From contig OZ245920.1 of the NCBI GenBank assembly GCA_965229685.1, positions 2,170,001 through 2,234,000 on the forward strand: 64,000 bases of DNA, written 5' to 3'. Made by a program: the position numbers and the translations under genes. This document shows positions 34,329 to 42,839 of the stretch, piece after piece (the stretch's first letter is position 1; every line of letters starts with the position of its first letter). This DNA is from Pacificispira sp033344895 (GTDB taxonomy: Bacteria > Pseudomonadota > Alphaproteobacteria > UBA8366 > Aestuariispiraceae). The notes beneath the pieces are model-generated. The model had not been told where the DNA came from, searched no databases, and saw nothing but the letters and a program-made list of their open reading frames with translations.

Positions 34329-35191
34329 CACGAATCCTCGTTGCGCATCATCAGCGTGTAGAAAACCCAGCTCAGCGCCAGGATGATCAGGAAGTAGATC
34401 AGCGACATCGCCGCCGCCGGGCCCAGGTCGAACTGACCGAGCGCGATCTTGACGAGGTCGATGGACAGAACCGTCGTCGAGTTGCCCGGGCCGCCGCCGG
34501 TCAGCACCGACGCCTCGGTATAGATCATGAAACTGTCCATGAAGCGCAGCAGCACCGCGATGGTGAGCACCCGCTTCATCTTGGGCAGCTGGATGTGCCG
34601 GAAAATGGACCAGGACCCCGCCCCGTCGATCTTTGCCGCCTGATAGTAGGCGTCGGGGATCGACACCAGTCCCGCATAGGACAGCAGCACCACCAGCGAC
34701 GTCCAGTGCCAGACATCCATCAGGATCAGGGTGAACCACGCATCGCCAGGCTGGCGCGTGAAGTTGTAGTCGAAGCCGAGGGCATTCAGAGAATAACCCA
34801 GCAGCCCGATATCCGGCAGCGCGAAGATGTTCCACATCGCCCCGACGACGTTCCACGGAATCAGCAGCGGCAGCGCCATCAGCACCAGGCAGACCGGCAC
34901 GAACGGCCCCTTGCGCGGCATGGTCAGCGCAATGGCAATGCCAAGCGGCACTTCGATCGCCAGGATCGAGAAGGTGAAGAGCAGCTGACGACCCAGGCTG
35001 TCGTGGAAACGTTCGGACGTCAGTATCTCCTCGAACCACAACACGCCCGACCAGAAGAAGGTGTTGTCGCCGAATGTTTCCTGAACCGAATAATTCACGA
35101 CGGTCATCAGCGGAATGATCGCGTTGAACGCGACCAGCGCAAAGACCGGCAAGACGAACAGCCAGGCCTTCTGATTGATGGTCTTGTTCAT
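34328..35191 (-). CDS. glpP: Glycerol ABC transporter permease
   Basis: The 287-residue protein is a MalF/UgpA-type permease with an N-terminal helix (WLFVLPVFALVAFNAIIPLMTVVNYSVQE), a periplasmic loop and the EAA motif YYQAAKIDGAGSWSIFRHIQLPKM. It ends overlapping glpQ by one base (TGATG) and starts within the end of glpT (4-nt overlap), so translation is coupled throughout the operon. Together with GlpQ it forms a heterodimer pore. Confidence 0.88.
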   Translation of the reverse strand: MNKTINQKAWLFVLPVFALVAFNAIIPLMTVVNYSVQETFGDNTFFWSGVLWFEEILTSERFHDSLGRQLLFTFSILAIEVPLGIAIALTMPRKGPFVPVCLVLMALPLLIPWNVVGAMWNIFALPDIGLLGYSLNALGFDYNFTRQPGDAWFTLILMDVWHWTSLVVLLSYAGLVSIPDAYYQAAKIDGAGSWSIFRHIQLPKMKRVLTIAVLLRFMDSFMIYTEASVLTGGGPGNSTTVLSIDLVKIALGQFDLGPAAAMSLIYFLIILALSWVFYTLMMRNEDS

Positions 35192-36264
35192 CGACCTGCC
35201 TCCCCTTCGACCAGCCAGCCGTCGGCATAGATCCGCGTGCTGGACGGATCGAATTCCAGATGGACGGAATCGCTCGGTATCTCTTCACCCTCGCCGACCA
35301 GCAGGCGTACGATCTGATCGCCGCAGCGGGTCTCGACGATACGGTGACGACCGGCATCCGCGACCTTCACGACCGTCGCGGGCAGACCGTCCTGCGTCAG
35401 CCGGACGAATTCAGGACGGACGCCGATTTCCATCGAACCGCCCGCACCGCCGGCCTTGTTCACGGTCGAGACCTTCTGGCCGGCGAACATGGCACTGCCA
35501 TTATCGATGGCACAGGGCAGAACATTCATCCCCGGCGAACCGATGAAGTGCCCGACGAAGGTATGCTGCGGCCGTTCGAACAGGTCGACCGGCGTGCCAA
35601 TCTGAACGATTTCGCCGAGATTCATCACGACGACCTTATCCGCGAAGGTCAGGGCCTCCGTTTGATCGTGCGTCACATAGATCATCGTGCGCTGCACCCG
35701 CTGATGCAGTTCCTTCAGCTTCGACCGCAGTTGCCATTTCAGGTGCGGGTCGATGACGGTCAACGGCTCGTCGAACATGATGACGTTCACATCCTCACGC
35801 ACCAGGCCGCGGCCCAGCGAGATCTTCTGCTTGCCATCCGCCGTCAGCCCCTTGGCCCGGGTATCCAGACGCTCGGTCATGTCGATGAAATCTGCGACCT
35901 CCCGCACCCGCTTGTCGATGATCGTCGCGTCGACACCGCGATTGCGCAGCGGAAATGCCAGGTTCTCGTAAACCGTCATCGTGTCGTAGACGACGGGGAA
36001 CTGGAACACCTGTGCCAGATGCCGCTGGTCCGGGGCCAGTCCGGTCACGTCCTCATCGCCGAACAGGATACGTCCCTGCTTCGGATGCAACAGGCCGGAG
36101 ATGATGTTCAACAAGGTTGTCTTGCCACAGCCGGACGGTCCCAGCAGTGCATAAGCCCCGCCGTCGTCCCAGGTCACATCGACCTGCTTCAGCGCCCAGT
36201 CCGCATCGGTCTGGGGCGCATCCATATAGCTGTGGCGGATGCCGTCGAGGGTAATCTTCGCCAT
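35188..36264 (-). CDS. glpT: Glycerol ABC transporter ATP-binding protein
   Basis: The 358-residue ATPase belongs to the MalK-like CUT1 class: Walker A GPSGCGKTTLLN, Q-loop VFQFPVVYDTMTVYENLAFPLR, Walker B VIMFDEPLTVID and a C-terminal regulatory OB-fold domain (from about 240). The signature LSGGQ is degenerate here: LTADGKQKISLGRGLVRED lacks the standard SGG. Walker B has LTVID where LSNLD is usual. The other ATPase of the operon, GlpS, has a normal LSGGQQQR, so a heterodimer with one canonical and one degenerate composite site is expected. The name follows the Rhizobium glpSTPQUV operon. It overlaps glpP by 4 nt. Confidence 0.87.
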   Translation of the reverse strand: MAKITLDGIRHSYMDAPQTDADWALKQVDVTWDDGGAYALLGPSGCGKTTLLNIISGLLHPKQGRILFGDEDVTGLAPDQRHLAQVFQFPVVYDTMTVYENLAFPLRNRGVDATIIDKRVREVADFIDMTERLDTRAKGLTADGKQKISLGRGLVREDVNVIMFDEPLTVIDPHLKWQLRSKLKELHQRVQRTMIYVTHDQTEALTFADKVVVMNLGEIVQIGTPVDLFERPQHTFVGHFIGSPGMNVLPCAIDNGSAMFAGQKVSTVNKAGGAGGSMEIGVRPEFVRLTQDGLPATVVKVADAGRHRIVETRCGDQIVRLLVGEGEEIPSDSVHLEFDPSSTRIYADGWLVEGEAGR

Positions 36265-36274
36265 GGCTCCCTCC

Positions 36275-37342
36275 TCAATCCGCGATCAGGCCGCCATCGG
36301 GGCCGAAATAGAATGCGTGGACAACATCGGCATAGAGTTCCGCCGTCGCACCGACATCAAACGAATGAATGCCATGCGCCAGGGAAACCCAGGTCTCGTC
36401 ACCCACCATGAAATGGACAGTGCTTTCGGAACCGCTGAGTTCCGTCACCAGCACCTTGCCCTGAACCCGGACCATTGAATCGCTCTTTCGCTCCGGCAGG
36501 ACATGATGTGGGCGCAGGCCGATGCGATATTCACCGTCCGGTCGGTTGGAAAGCACCGCCGGAGTATCCCATTGCGCGCCCCCGCCGAGATCGACCTTTC
36601 CGCCGGTCTTGCGGATGGTCGCCGTATTGATCGGCGGTTCCGAGAACACGCTGGCACTGATCACATCCTTCGGTCGGCGGTAGACCTCGCCGGTCGGGCC
36701 GAACTGGGTCACGCTGCCTTCATGCATGGTCGCCGTCTTGCCGCCCAACAGCAGCGCCTCGGTCGGCTCAGTGGTCGCATAGACGACGACGCAGTCCCGA
36801 TCGGCGAACAGTTTCGGCAGTTCGTCGCGCAATTCCTCGCGCAGCTTGAAATCCAGGTTGGCCAGCGGCTCATCCAGAAGGACCAGATCCGATGATTTCA
36901 CCAGCGCCCGCGCCATCGCGCAGCGCTGCTGCTGGCCGCCGGAAAGTTCCGACGGGCGGCGGTCGAGCATCGGGGTCAGCTTCAGCAGTTCCGCCATGCG
37001 CCCGACCCGCTCCTTAATCTCGCGTTCATTCCGCCGCGCCACGCGCAGGGGCGATGCGATATTCTCGAAGACGGTAAAGTTCGGATAGTTGATGAACTGC
37101 TGATAGACCATGGACACGTTGCGGTCCTGCACCCGCATCCCGGTCACATCCTTCCCGTTGAAGTGCAGCGACCCGCCGGTCGGACGGTCCAGGCCGGCCA
37201 TCAGCTGCATCAGCGTCGTCTTCCCCGCCAGTGTCGTGCCGAGGAGGATGTTGAAGCTCCCCGGTTCGAAGGTCAGATCGGTCGGGTGAATATGCACCGA
37301 ACCGTCCACCGTCTTGGCGATTTGTCTCAGTTCTAGGGTCAT
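36275..37342 (-). CDS. glpS: Glycerol ABC transporter ATP-binding protein
   Basis: The 355-residue MalK-like ATPase has Walker A GTTLAGKTTLMQ, in which the first part is GTTLAGKT (an uncommon variant of GPSGCGKT), the signature LSGGQQQRCAMARAL, Walker B LVLLDEPLANLDFK, and a C-terminal regulatory domain (TGEVYRRP and onward). The D-loop and H-loop (VVYATTEP, with Thr where the H-loop His usually stands) vary: the H-loop His is absent and replaced by Thr. With GlpT, which lacks a good signature, it should form an asymmetric ATPase pair. It follows the binding-protein gene by 131 nt that contains a stem-loop, and is 10 nt before glpT. Confidence 0.87.
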   Translation of the reverse strand: MTLELRQIAKTVDGSVHIHPTDLTFEPGSFNILLGTTLAGKTTLMQLMAGLDRPTGGSLHFNGKDVTGMRVQDRNVSMVYQQFINYPNFTVFENIASPLRVARRNEREIKERVGRMAELLKLTPMLDRRPSELSGGQQQRCAMARALVKSSDLVLLDEPLANLDFKLREELRDELPKLFADRDCVVVYATTEPTEALLLGGKTATMHEGSVTQFGPTGEVYRRPKDVISASVFSEPPINTATIRKTGGKVDLGGGAQWDTPAVLSNRPDGEYRIGLRPHHVLPERKSDSMVRVQGKVLVTELSGSESTVHFMVGDETWVSLAHGIHSFDVGATAELYADVVHAFYFGPDGGLIAD

Positions 37343-37412
37343 AGGACTCCGTCTCTCAACCGCGTGTGAGAAAGGTACAAACGAATTTACAGGATTTTCC
37401 GTGAGCCGGCAC

Positions 37413-37448
37413 GGTCCGGAGGGCGAGGAAGAGCAAACCCTCCGGACC
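37413..37448 (-). other. Stem-loop after the glycerol binding-protein gene
   Basis: GGTCCGGAGGG (37413-37423) and CCCTCCGGACC (37438-37448) make a perfect 11-bp stem with a 14-nt loop, just downstream of glpV in the transcript. No U-run follows, so it more likely protects the 3' end of glpV mRNA or reduces readthrough into glpS than terminates fully. Confidence 0.6.
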
Positions 37449-37473
37449 GGCCAAGCGGATCCCTAAATCGGGA

Positions 37474-39210
37474 TCAGTTTTCGGCCCAACGCTTCACGAG
37501 TTCGTCGTAGGAGATAGTTTTCCCCTGCGGCTTCTCGTTGTCGAGCTTGGCCTTGGCGCCACCCTTGCCGAGCCATTCGCTCGGGTCTTTTTCGTCATTC
37601 AGACGCGGACCGCATCCGCCATAGGTGTTGTTCGCCTCGTCCGCGCGCTGCATGCGGGACATCACCTGGTCCATCTCACCGGCGAGACGGTCCATGGCTT
37701 CCTGCGGCGTGAAGGTACCGGAGTTCACGTCCCCGATATTCTGCCACCACAGCTGCGCCAGCTTCGGATAATCCGGCACGTTGACGCCCGTCGGGGTCCA
37801 GTTGACCCGGTCCGGCGAACGATAGAACTCGACCAGACCGCCCAGATTCGGCGCGCGGTCGGTAAAGCTCTGGTGACGCACCGTGCTGTCCCGAACGAAG
37901 GTCAGGCCGACATGGCTCTTGCGGACGTCGACGGTCTTCGACACGACGAACTGGGCATACAGCCAGGCCGCCTTCTGACGGTCGATCGGGGTCGACTTGA
38001 ACAGGGTCCAGGAACCGGCGTCCTGATAGCCCAGCTTCTGGCCTTCCTCCCAGTACGGTCCGTGCGGGGACGGCGCCATGCGCCAAAGCGGCTTGCCGGC
38101 ATCGTCGACCGTGTTGTTGCCGTCGGCTTTCGGGGCAACCATCGACGCCGTGAAGGCGGTGTACCAGAAAATCTGCTGGGCAACGTTACCCTGGCTGAGC
38201 GCCGGCAGCGACTGATAGAAGTCGTAATCCGCGGCGCCCGGAGGGGCGTAGTTGCGCAGCCATTCGTCCCACTTGCGGATCGCATAGACCGCCGCCGGGC
38301 CGTTCGTGCCGCCACCGCGAGACACCGACGCGCCGGCCGGATTGCAGCTGTCCGCTTCCATCCGGATGCCCCATTCGTCGATCGGACGGCCATTCGGCAG
38401 ACCTTTCGAGCCGGCACCCGCCATGGACAGCCAGGCATCGGTCATGCGCCAGCCCAGATCGGGTGCGCGCTTGCCATAATCCATGTGACCGTAAACGCGG
38501 ACGCCGTCGATTTCCTTGACGTGCTCGCTGAAGAACTGGGCGATGTCCTCATAGGCCGACCAGTTGACCGGAACGCCGAGGTCGTAGCCGTAGATTTCCT
38601 TGAACTGCGCCTGCAGGTCTTCGCGGTCGAACCAGTCCTTGCGGAACCAGTAGAGGTTCGCGAACTGCTGATCGGGAAGCTGGTACAGCTTGCCGTCCGG
38701 ACCGGTCGTGAACGACTTGCCCATGAAGTCGTCGAGATCCAGCATCGGGTTCGTGACGTCAGCGCCGTCGCCTGCCATGAAGTCGCTCAGATTGACGGCG
38801 AGTTGCAGACGCGAATGGGTGCCAATCAGGTCACTGTCGTTGACATAGGCGTCGTACAGGTTCCGGTTCGTCTGCATCTGCGTCTGAACCGCCTGCACCA
38901 CCTCGCCCTCGCCGAGCAGCTGATGGTTCACCTTGATTCCGGTGATTTCCTCGAACGCCTTTGTCAGGACCTTCGATTCATATTCATGCGTCGGAATGGT
39001 TTCCGACAGCACGTTGATTTCCATGCCCTTGAACGGTTCGGCGGCTTTGATGAACCACCGCATTTCTTCCATCTGCTCGTCGGCCGAAAGGGTCGAGGGC
39101 TGGAACTCCTCCTCGATCCATTTCTTGGCTTCCTCTTCACCGGCAACCGCGTTGCCAGCGAAAGCGAGAGCCGCAGCGACCGCAACAGATGCGATCAGTT
39201 GGTTTCGCAT
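37474..39210 (-). CDS. glpV: Glycerol ABC transporter substrate-binding protein
   Basis: The 578-residue protein has a signal peptide (IASVAVAAALAFAGNAVAGEE, cut near 23) and an extracellular solute-binding protein domain of the MalE/UgpB superfamily. Its length is well above the usual 400-450 residues and matches the long GlpV-type binding proteins of rhizobial glycerol ABC operons. Long insertions, two Cys-containing loops (DSCNPAG, GGCGPRLND) and Trp-rich segments (GVPVNWSAYED, YWEEGQKLGY) are visible. It is the first gene of the operon, divergent from glpR across a 161-nt gap with CGAAA repeats. Assignment to glycerol comes from the context. Confidence 0.85.
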   Translation of the reverse strand: MRNQLIASVAVAAALAFAGNAVAGEEEAKKWIEEEFQPSTLSADEQMEEMRWFIKAAEPFKGMEINVLSETIPTHEYESKVLTKAFEEITGIKVNHQLLGEGEVVQAVQTQMQTNRNLYDAYVNDSDLIGTHSRLQLAVNLSDFMAGDGADVTNPMLDLDDFMGKSFTTGPDGKLYQLPDQQFANLYWFRKDWFDREDLQAQFKEIYGYDLGVPVNWSAYEDIAQFFSEHVKEIDGVRVYGHMDYGKRAPDLGWRMTDAWLSMAGAGSKGLPNGRPIDEWGIRMEADSCNPAGASVSRGGGTNGPAAVYAIRKWDEWLRNYAPPGAADYDFYQSLPALSQGNVAQQIFWYTAFTASMVAPKADGNNTVDDAGKPLWRMAPSPHGPYWEEGQKLGYQDAGSWTLFKSTPIDRQKAAWLYAQFVVSKTVDVRKSHVGLTFVRDSTVRHQSFTDRAPNLGGLVEFYRSPDRVNWTPTGVNVPDYPKLAQLWWQNIGDVNSGTFTPQEAMDRLAGEMDQVMSRMQRADEANNTYGGCGPRLNDEKDPSEWLGKGGAKAKLDNEKPQGKTISYDELVKRWAEN

Positions 39211-39253
39211 TCTGGGGTACCTCCCTAGTCGGTTTTATGGGCGCACTATCAAA

Positions 39254-39362
39254 CGAAACCAAAAGCACGTCAATACGAAAACTAAATTGCTTATTTTTTG
39301 CTAGAAACGATCAAAATTTGTGGTATTGAGATCGAAAGGGCGCAATCCGAAAGAAAACGAAA
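39254..39362. promoter_or_regulatory. Cluster of CGAAA repeats in the glpV-glpR divergent promoter, likely GlpR operators
   Basis: CGAAA occurs on the plus strand five times in 109 bp: 39254-39258, 39276-39280, 39333-39337, 39348-39352 and 39358-39362, most preceded by A/T-rich bases; ACGATCAAA at 39308-39316 is a weaker sixth. DeoR-family repressors, including GlpR, bind short T/A-rich direct or inverted repeats with TTTCG/CGAAA-type cores. The two flanking genes read outward, so one repressor could control both. The last copies overlap the glpR start region. Confidence 0.5.
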
Positions 39363-39371
39363 GTAAACCGA

Positions 39372-40157
39372 ATGGAACCCCTCTCGCCCCGACAGGCCCA
39401 GATTCTGACCCTCGCCCGCGAACGCGGTCGGGTACAGGTGGACTCCCTGGCAGAGGCGTATGAGGTCTCCGTCCAGACGATCCGCAAGGATCTCAATGAG
39501 TTGTGCGACCGCAAACTTTTACAACGCATCCACGGCGGCGCGCTCTACCCTTCCGGTGCAAGCAACTACGCCTATGACTCACGCAGGGTTCTGGCAGAGG
39601 AAGAGAAACGGCGGATCGGTGTGCGAACCGCCGCGCTGATTCCGGAAAACTGCGCCGTGATCCTGAATATCGGCACGACAACAGAACAGGTCGCCCAGGC
39701 CCTGCGAACGCATCAGGGCATGATGGTGGTGACGAACAACCTGAACGTAGCGAACCTCCTGCGCGGCGCGGAAAACATCGAGGTCATCGTCGCAGGCGGG
39801 ATCGTCCGGTCGACGGATGGCGGAATCGTCGGTGAAAGTGCGGTCGAGTTCATTCGGCAGTTCCGTGTCGACTATGCGATCATCGGGGCATCGGCGATCG
39901 ATTCCGACGGTGTGCTACTGGACTACGACTACCGCGAGGTCCGGGTCTCGCAGGAGATCATGCGGCAGGCGCGTCAGACGATTCTGGTCGCAGACAGCAT
40001 GAAGTTCGATCGACGCGCGCCGGTTCGAATCGGGCACCTGTCCGAAATCGATGTCCTGGTCACCGACTCGCCCCTTCCCCCTTCCCTGGCAGCGATCTGC
40101 CGCGAGAACGACGTTACCGTCGAAATCTGCGGCGCGCCCGACACCGAAAGCGACTGA
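39372..40157 (+). CDS. glpR: Glycerol-3-phosphate regulon repressor, DeoR family
   Basis: The 261-residue regulator has an N-terminal DeoR helix-turn-helix (QILTLARERGRVQVDSLAEAYEVSVQTIRKDLNEL, then LLQRIHGGA) and a C-terminal sugar-phosphate-sensing domain of the ribose-phosphate isomerase-like fold (GTTTEQVAQAL, VVTNNLNVAN, GGIVRSTDGG). GlpR usually senses glycerol-3-phosphate. It is immediately upstream of glpD (13 nt) and divergent from the glycerol transporter operon, in the arrangement expected for a local repressor of both. The ATG at 39372 has no strong ribosome site, but the homology begins there. Confidence 0.92.
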   Translation: MEPLSPRQAQILTLARERGRVQVDSLAEAYEVSVQTIRKDLNELCDRKLLQRIHGGALYPSGASNYAYDSRRVLAEEEKRRIGVRTAALIPENCAVILNIGTTTEQVAQALRTHQGMMVVTNNLNVANLLRGAENIEVIVAGGIVRSTDGGIVGESAVEFIRQFRVDYAIIGASAIDSDGVLLDYDYREVRVSQEIMRQARQTILVADSMKFDRRAPVRIGHLSEIDVLVTDSPLPPSLAAICRENDVTVEICGAPDTESD

Positions 40158-40170
40158 GGTCCGTACCCTG

Positions 40171-41676
40171 ATGAGCAACGATACATCTCCTTACGACATC
40201 TTCATCGTCGGTGGCGGCATCAACGGATGCGGCATCGCCCGCGACGCCGTCGGTCGCGACTTCTCCGTCGGTTTGTGCGAGAAGGAGGATCTGGCCAAGG
40301 GAACGTCATCCGGCTCGACCAAGCTGATCCACGGCGGGTTGCGCTATCTCGAACATTATGAGTTCCGGCTGGTGCGCGAATCCCTGATGGAGCGTGAGAC
40401 CCTGTGGCGCAATGCACCGCACATCATCTGGCCCCTGCGTTTCGTGCTGCCGCATCACAGCGGATTGCGGCCTGCCTGGCTGCTGCGCCTCGGCCTGTTT
40501 CTTTACGATCACCTCGGCGGCCGGAAGCTGCTGCCGCCGACGAAGGCCCTCAATCTGCGTGATCACCCGGCCGGGGCGCCGCTCAAGGACGAATTCACGC
40601 GCGGCTTCGAGTACTCGGACTGCTGGGTTCAGGATGCGCGGCTGACGATCCTGAATGCGCGCGATGCGGCGGACCGGGGCGCCGACATCATGACCCGAAC
40701 GGAATGCATCCGTCTGACCCGCCGGGACGGCCTATGGGAGATCGAACTGCGCGACACGGTGTCCGGCGACACCCGGACCTGCCGGGCGCGTCTGGTCGTG
40801 AATGCCGCGGGCCCCTGGGTCGACCGGCTGCTGCGCGGGGCAGCGGGAGACAACGGCGCCCACAATGTACGGCTTGTGCAGGGCAGTCATATCGTGACCC
40901 GCAAACTGTTCGATCATGACCGGTGCTACATCTTCCAGAACAGCGACCAGCGCATCTTCTTCGCCATCCCCTATGAGCAGGACTTCACCCTGATCGGCAC
41001 CACGGACCGGGATTTCGACGGCGATCTGGATGAGTATGGCATATCCGACGCTGAAACCGACTACCTGCTGGCCGGTGCCAGCGACTATTTCAAGCAACCG
41101 GTCGGCCGCGACGATATCGTGTGGACCTATTCCGGTGTCCGCCCGCTCTTCGATGACGGGGCCAGTGCCGCCCAGGAAGCGACGCGCGACTATGTGCTGC
41201 GCGTGGACGGTGCGGAGGACGAGCCCGCCTTGATCAATGTCTTCGGCGGCAAGATCACCACGTTCCGGCGGCTGGCCGAAAGCATGCTGGAGAAAATCGA
41301 GGCACGCCTCGGTAGCCGGGGCGGCAGCTGGACGGCGGACGCGCCGTTACCCGGCGGCGACTTTCCGGCGGAGGGCGCAGGGCGCCTGATGGAAGATCTC
41401 TGCAGGCAGTATCCTGCCATGCCTGCATCCCTGATCGATCGAATGGTCCGACACTATGGGTCCCTGACCCCGGCCATTCTCGGGGAAGCAAAGTCAACGG
41501 ACGACCTCGGCCCCCATTTCGGGGCGGACCTCTATGCGGCGGAAGTGACCCATCTCATGCAGTCCGAATGGGCCAGAACCGCAGACGACGTCCTGTGGCG
41601 GCGCACGAAGCTTGGCCTTCGCCTGAGCGAGGCGGAGAAGGCCGCTCTCGACAACTGGATGGCCGCACAATCCTGA
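40171..41676 (+). CDS. glpD: Glycerol-3-phosphate dehydrogenase (FAD, quinone-linked)
   Basis: The 501-residue enzyme oxidises glycerol-3-phosphate to dihydroxyacetone phosphate, delivering electrons to the quinone pool at the inner face of the membrane. The FAD loop FIVGGGINGCGIARDA, KGTSSGSTKLIHGGLRYLEHYEF and the C-terminal domain (from about 395) all fit aerobic GlpD. ATG 40171 has GAGGT 11 nt upstream; the longer upstream frame overlaps glpR. glpR and glpD are one operon. Its product dihydroxyacetone phosphate is the substrate for MgsA in the divergent operon. No glpK is in the window. Confidence 0.95.
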   Translation: MSNDTSPYDIFIVGGGINGCGIARDAVGRDFSVGLCEKEDLAKGTSSGSTKLIHGGLRYLEHYEFRLVRESLMERETLWRNAPHIIWPLRFVLPHHSGLRPAWLLRLGLFLYDHLGGRKLLPPTKALNLRDHPAGAPLKDEFTRGFEYSDCWVQDARLTILNARDAADRGADIMTRTECIRLTRRDGLWEIELRDTVSGDTRTCRARLVVNAAGPWVDRLLRGAAGDNGAHNVRLVQGSHIVTRKLFDHDRCYIFQNSDQRIFFAIPYEQDFTLIGTTDRDFDGDLDEYGISDAETDYLLAGASDYFKQPVGRDDIVWTYSGVRPLFDDGASAAQEATRDYVLRVDGAEDEPALINVFGGKITTFRRLAESMLEKIEARLGSRGGSWTADAPLPGGDFPAEGAGRLMEDLCRQYPAMPASLIDRMVRHYGSLTPAILGEAKSTDDLGPHFGADLYAAEVTHLMQSEWARTADDVLWRRTKLGLRLSEAEKAALDNWMAAQS

Positions 41677-41698
41677 TCCTCTCCCAAGAGCGGATCAG
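41673..41698 (+). terminator. Possible terminator hairpin after glpD
   Basis: The hairpin overlaps the glpD stop codon: an outer 7-bp stem CTGATCC/GGATCAG continues after one mismatch as CTC/GAG with loop CCAA. There is no U-run, so termination is uncertain. Confidence 0.35.
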
Positions 41699-41736
41699 AC
41701 CTCCCTGACGCAGAAAAGAATATCGATATTTTTCTT

Positions 41737-41753
41737 TTGCGAATAATTCGCAA
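41737..41753. promoter_or_regulatory. Perfect 7-1-7-type palindrome, Fur-like box, upstream of the AraC regulator
   Basis: TTGCGAATAATTCGCAA is a perfect 8-1-8 palindrome in an AT-rich stretch 67 nt before the AraC start. Its inner TGCGAAT-A-ATTCGCA matches the 7-1-7 layout of Fur boxes. Related half-sites occur before the TonB receptor, so iron control is likely. Confidence 0.6.
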
Positions 41754-41819
41754 TAACACTATACCTGTGACTGCGGGTATGGAGCATGCCCGAACCAATG
41801 GCATATCAAGGCAGACCGA

Positions 41820-42836
41820 ATGACGGGCGCCGGCAGTTCTGGCACATGCAATACGGCGGTTTCTTTCGAAGGCGATGTCAGCCTGTCCGCCCTTCGGCGC
41901 ACGTCGGAAGCGACACGTGCCACGGGCTTTCGCATATCGGCGGACGACGGCCAGGTGGACCGAACCGTGATCCGCGGGCGCATGAACAACATTCTCGCCC
42001 CGTCGGGATTGGCAATCCATGTCACGGATACCACCGGTACCGTCGATACCGACGCGAGTTGGCAAATGCAGGCCGCCTTCGTCGTGGCCATCGTGCTGGA
42101 GGGCAGTCTGGACACCTGGCTGGGTGACCGCCCGATGACGCTGGGCACCGGGTCAGAGCCAATCGGCCAATACTGGAACCTGACGGACGAGACAGTGATC
42201 CGGCGCCGGTCGAAACGCGGTGCCCACATTCGCAAGGTGATCATCGGCATACCGCGCGAATGGGTTCAGACTGTCCTGAGAGATCTGGCGGATAACGATA
42301 CCCCCTCCCCCGATTGTCTGGTCCGGCACAGGGCCATCGGAACCTGGCGTCCCTCGCGCCACGTTCAGACGCTGGCCGAGCAGTTGATCAACCCGACGCA
42401 GGATCTTCCGGTACTGAGGGTCCTGTCGGCGGAAGCAAAGGCCACCGAAATCGTCTATGAAGCATTCCGCCACATCCTGAATCGGGGAAACGAAACAGAC
42501 CAGACCACCGACCCCAGCCTGACCGAGGCCGGAAGGGCACAACAGGTCCGACAGTACATCCTGGACAACGTGGCCTCTCCCCTGCCGCTGGCTGCCATTG
42601 CCGCAGCAATGGGCATGAGCGTCGGTTCGATGCAAAGCGCCTTCAAGTCGACCTACAAAATGACGATCGGCGCCTTCATTCGCGAACAGCGGCTGATCGC
42701 GGCACGCGACTGGCTCGAGTTGGACGGAAAGCGAGTCAGCGAGGCCGCCTATCTGGCGGGCTACGACAACCCCGCCAGCTTCTCCACCGCCTTCAAGCGC
42801 ATGTTCGGCATAGCGCCATCCGGATGCAGACGCTGA
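41820..42836 (+). CDS. AraC-family regulator of iron uptake
   Basis: The 338-residue protein ends in an AraC-type double helix-turn-helix: PLPLAAIAAAMGMSVGSMQSAFKSTYKMTIGAFIREQRLIAARDWL and VSEAAYLAGYDNPASFSTAFKRMFGIAPS. The N-terminal domain of about 200 residues resembles the ligand-binding part of PchR-like siderophore regulators (short strands with WxMQAAFVVAIVLEG). These respond to siderophores and activate receptor genes. ATG 41820 follows AAGGCAG 9 nt upstream. It is convergent with tonB (3 nt between stops) and has the palindrome in its promoter. Its target is probably the iron operon; the ligand is not known. Confidence 0.85.
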   Translation: MTGAGSSGTCNTAVSFEGDVSLSALRRTSEATRATGFRISADDGQVDRTVIRGRMNNILAPSGLAIHVTDTTGTVDTDASWQMQAAFVVAIVLEGSLDTWLGDRPMTLGTGSEPIGQYWNLTDETVIRRRSKRGAHIRKVIIGIPREWVQTVLRDLADNDTPSPDCLVRHRAIGTWRPSRHVQTLAEQLINPTQDLPVLRVLSAEAKATEIVYEAFRHILNRGNETDQTTDPSLTEAGRAQQVRQYILDNVASPLPLAAIAAAMGMSVGSMQSAFKSTYKMTIGAFIREQRLIAARDWLELDGKRVSEAAYLAGYDNPASFSTAFKRMFGIAPSGCRR

Positions 42837-42839
42837 CGG

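Noticed and set aside
33528..35357. A 609-residue frame starting upstream of glpP and running into glpQ
   Set aside because: Its first half is the out-of-frame reading of glpP and carries no motif; the real GlpQ starts at 34328.
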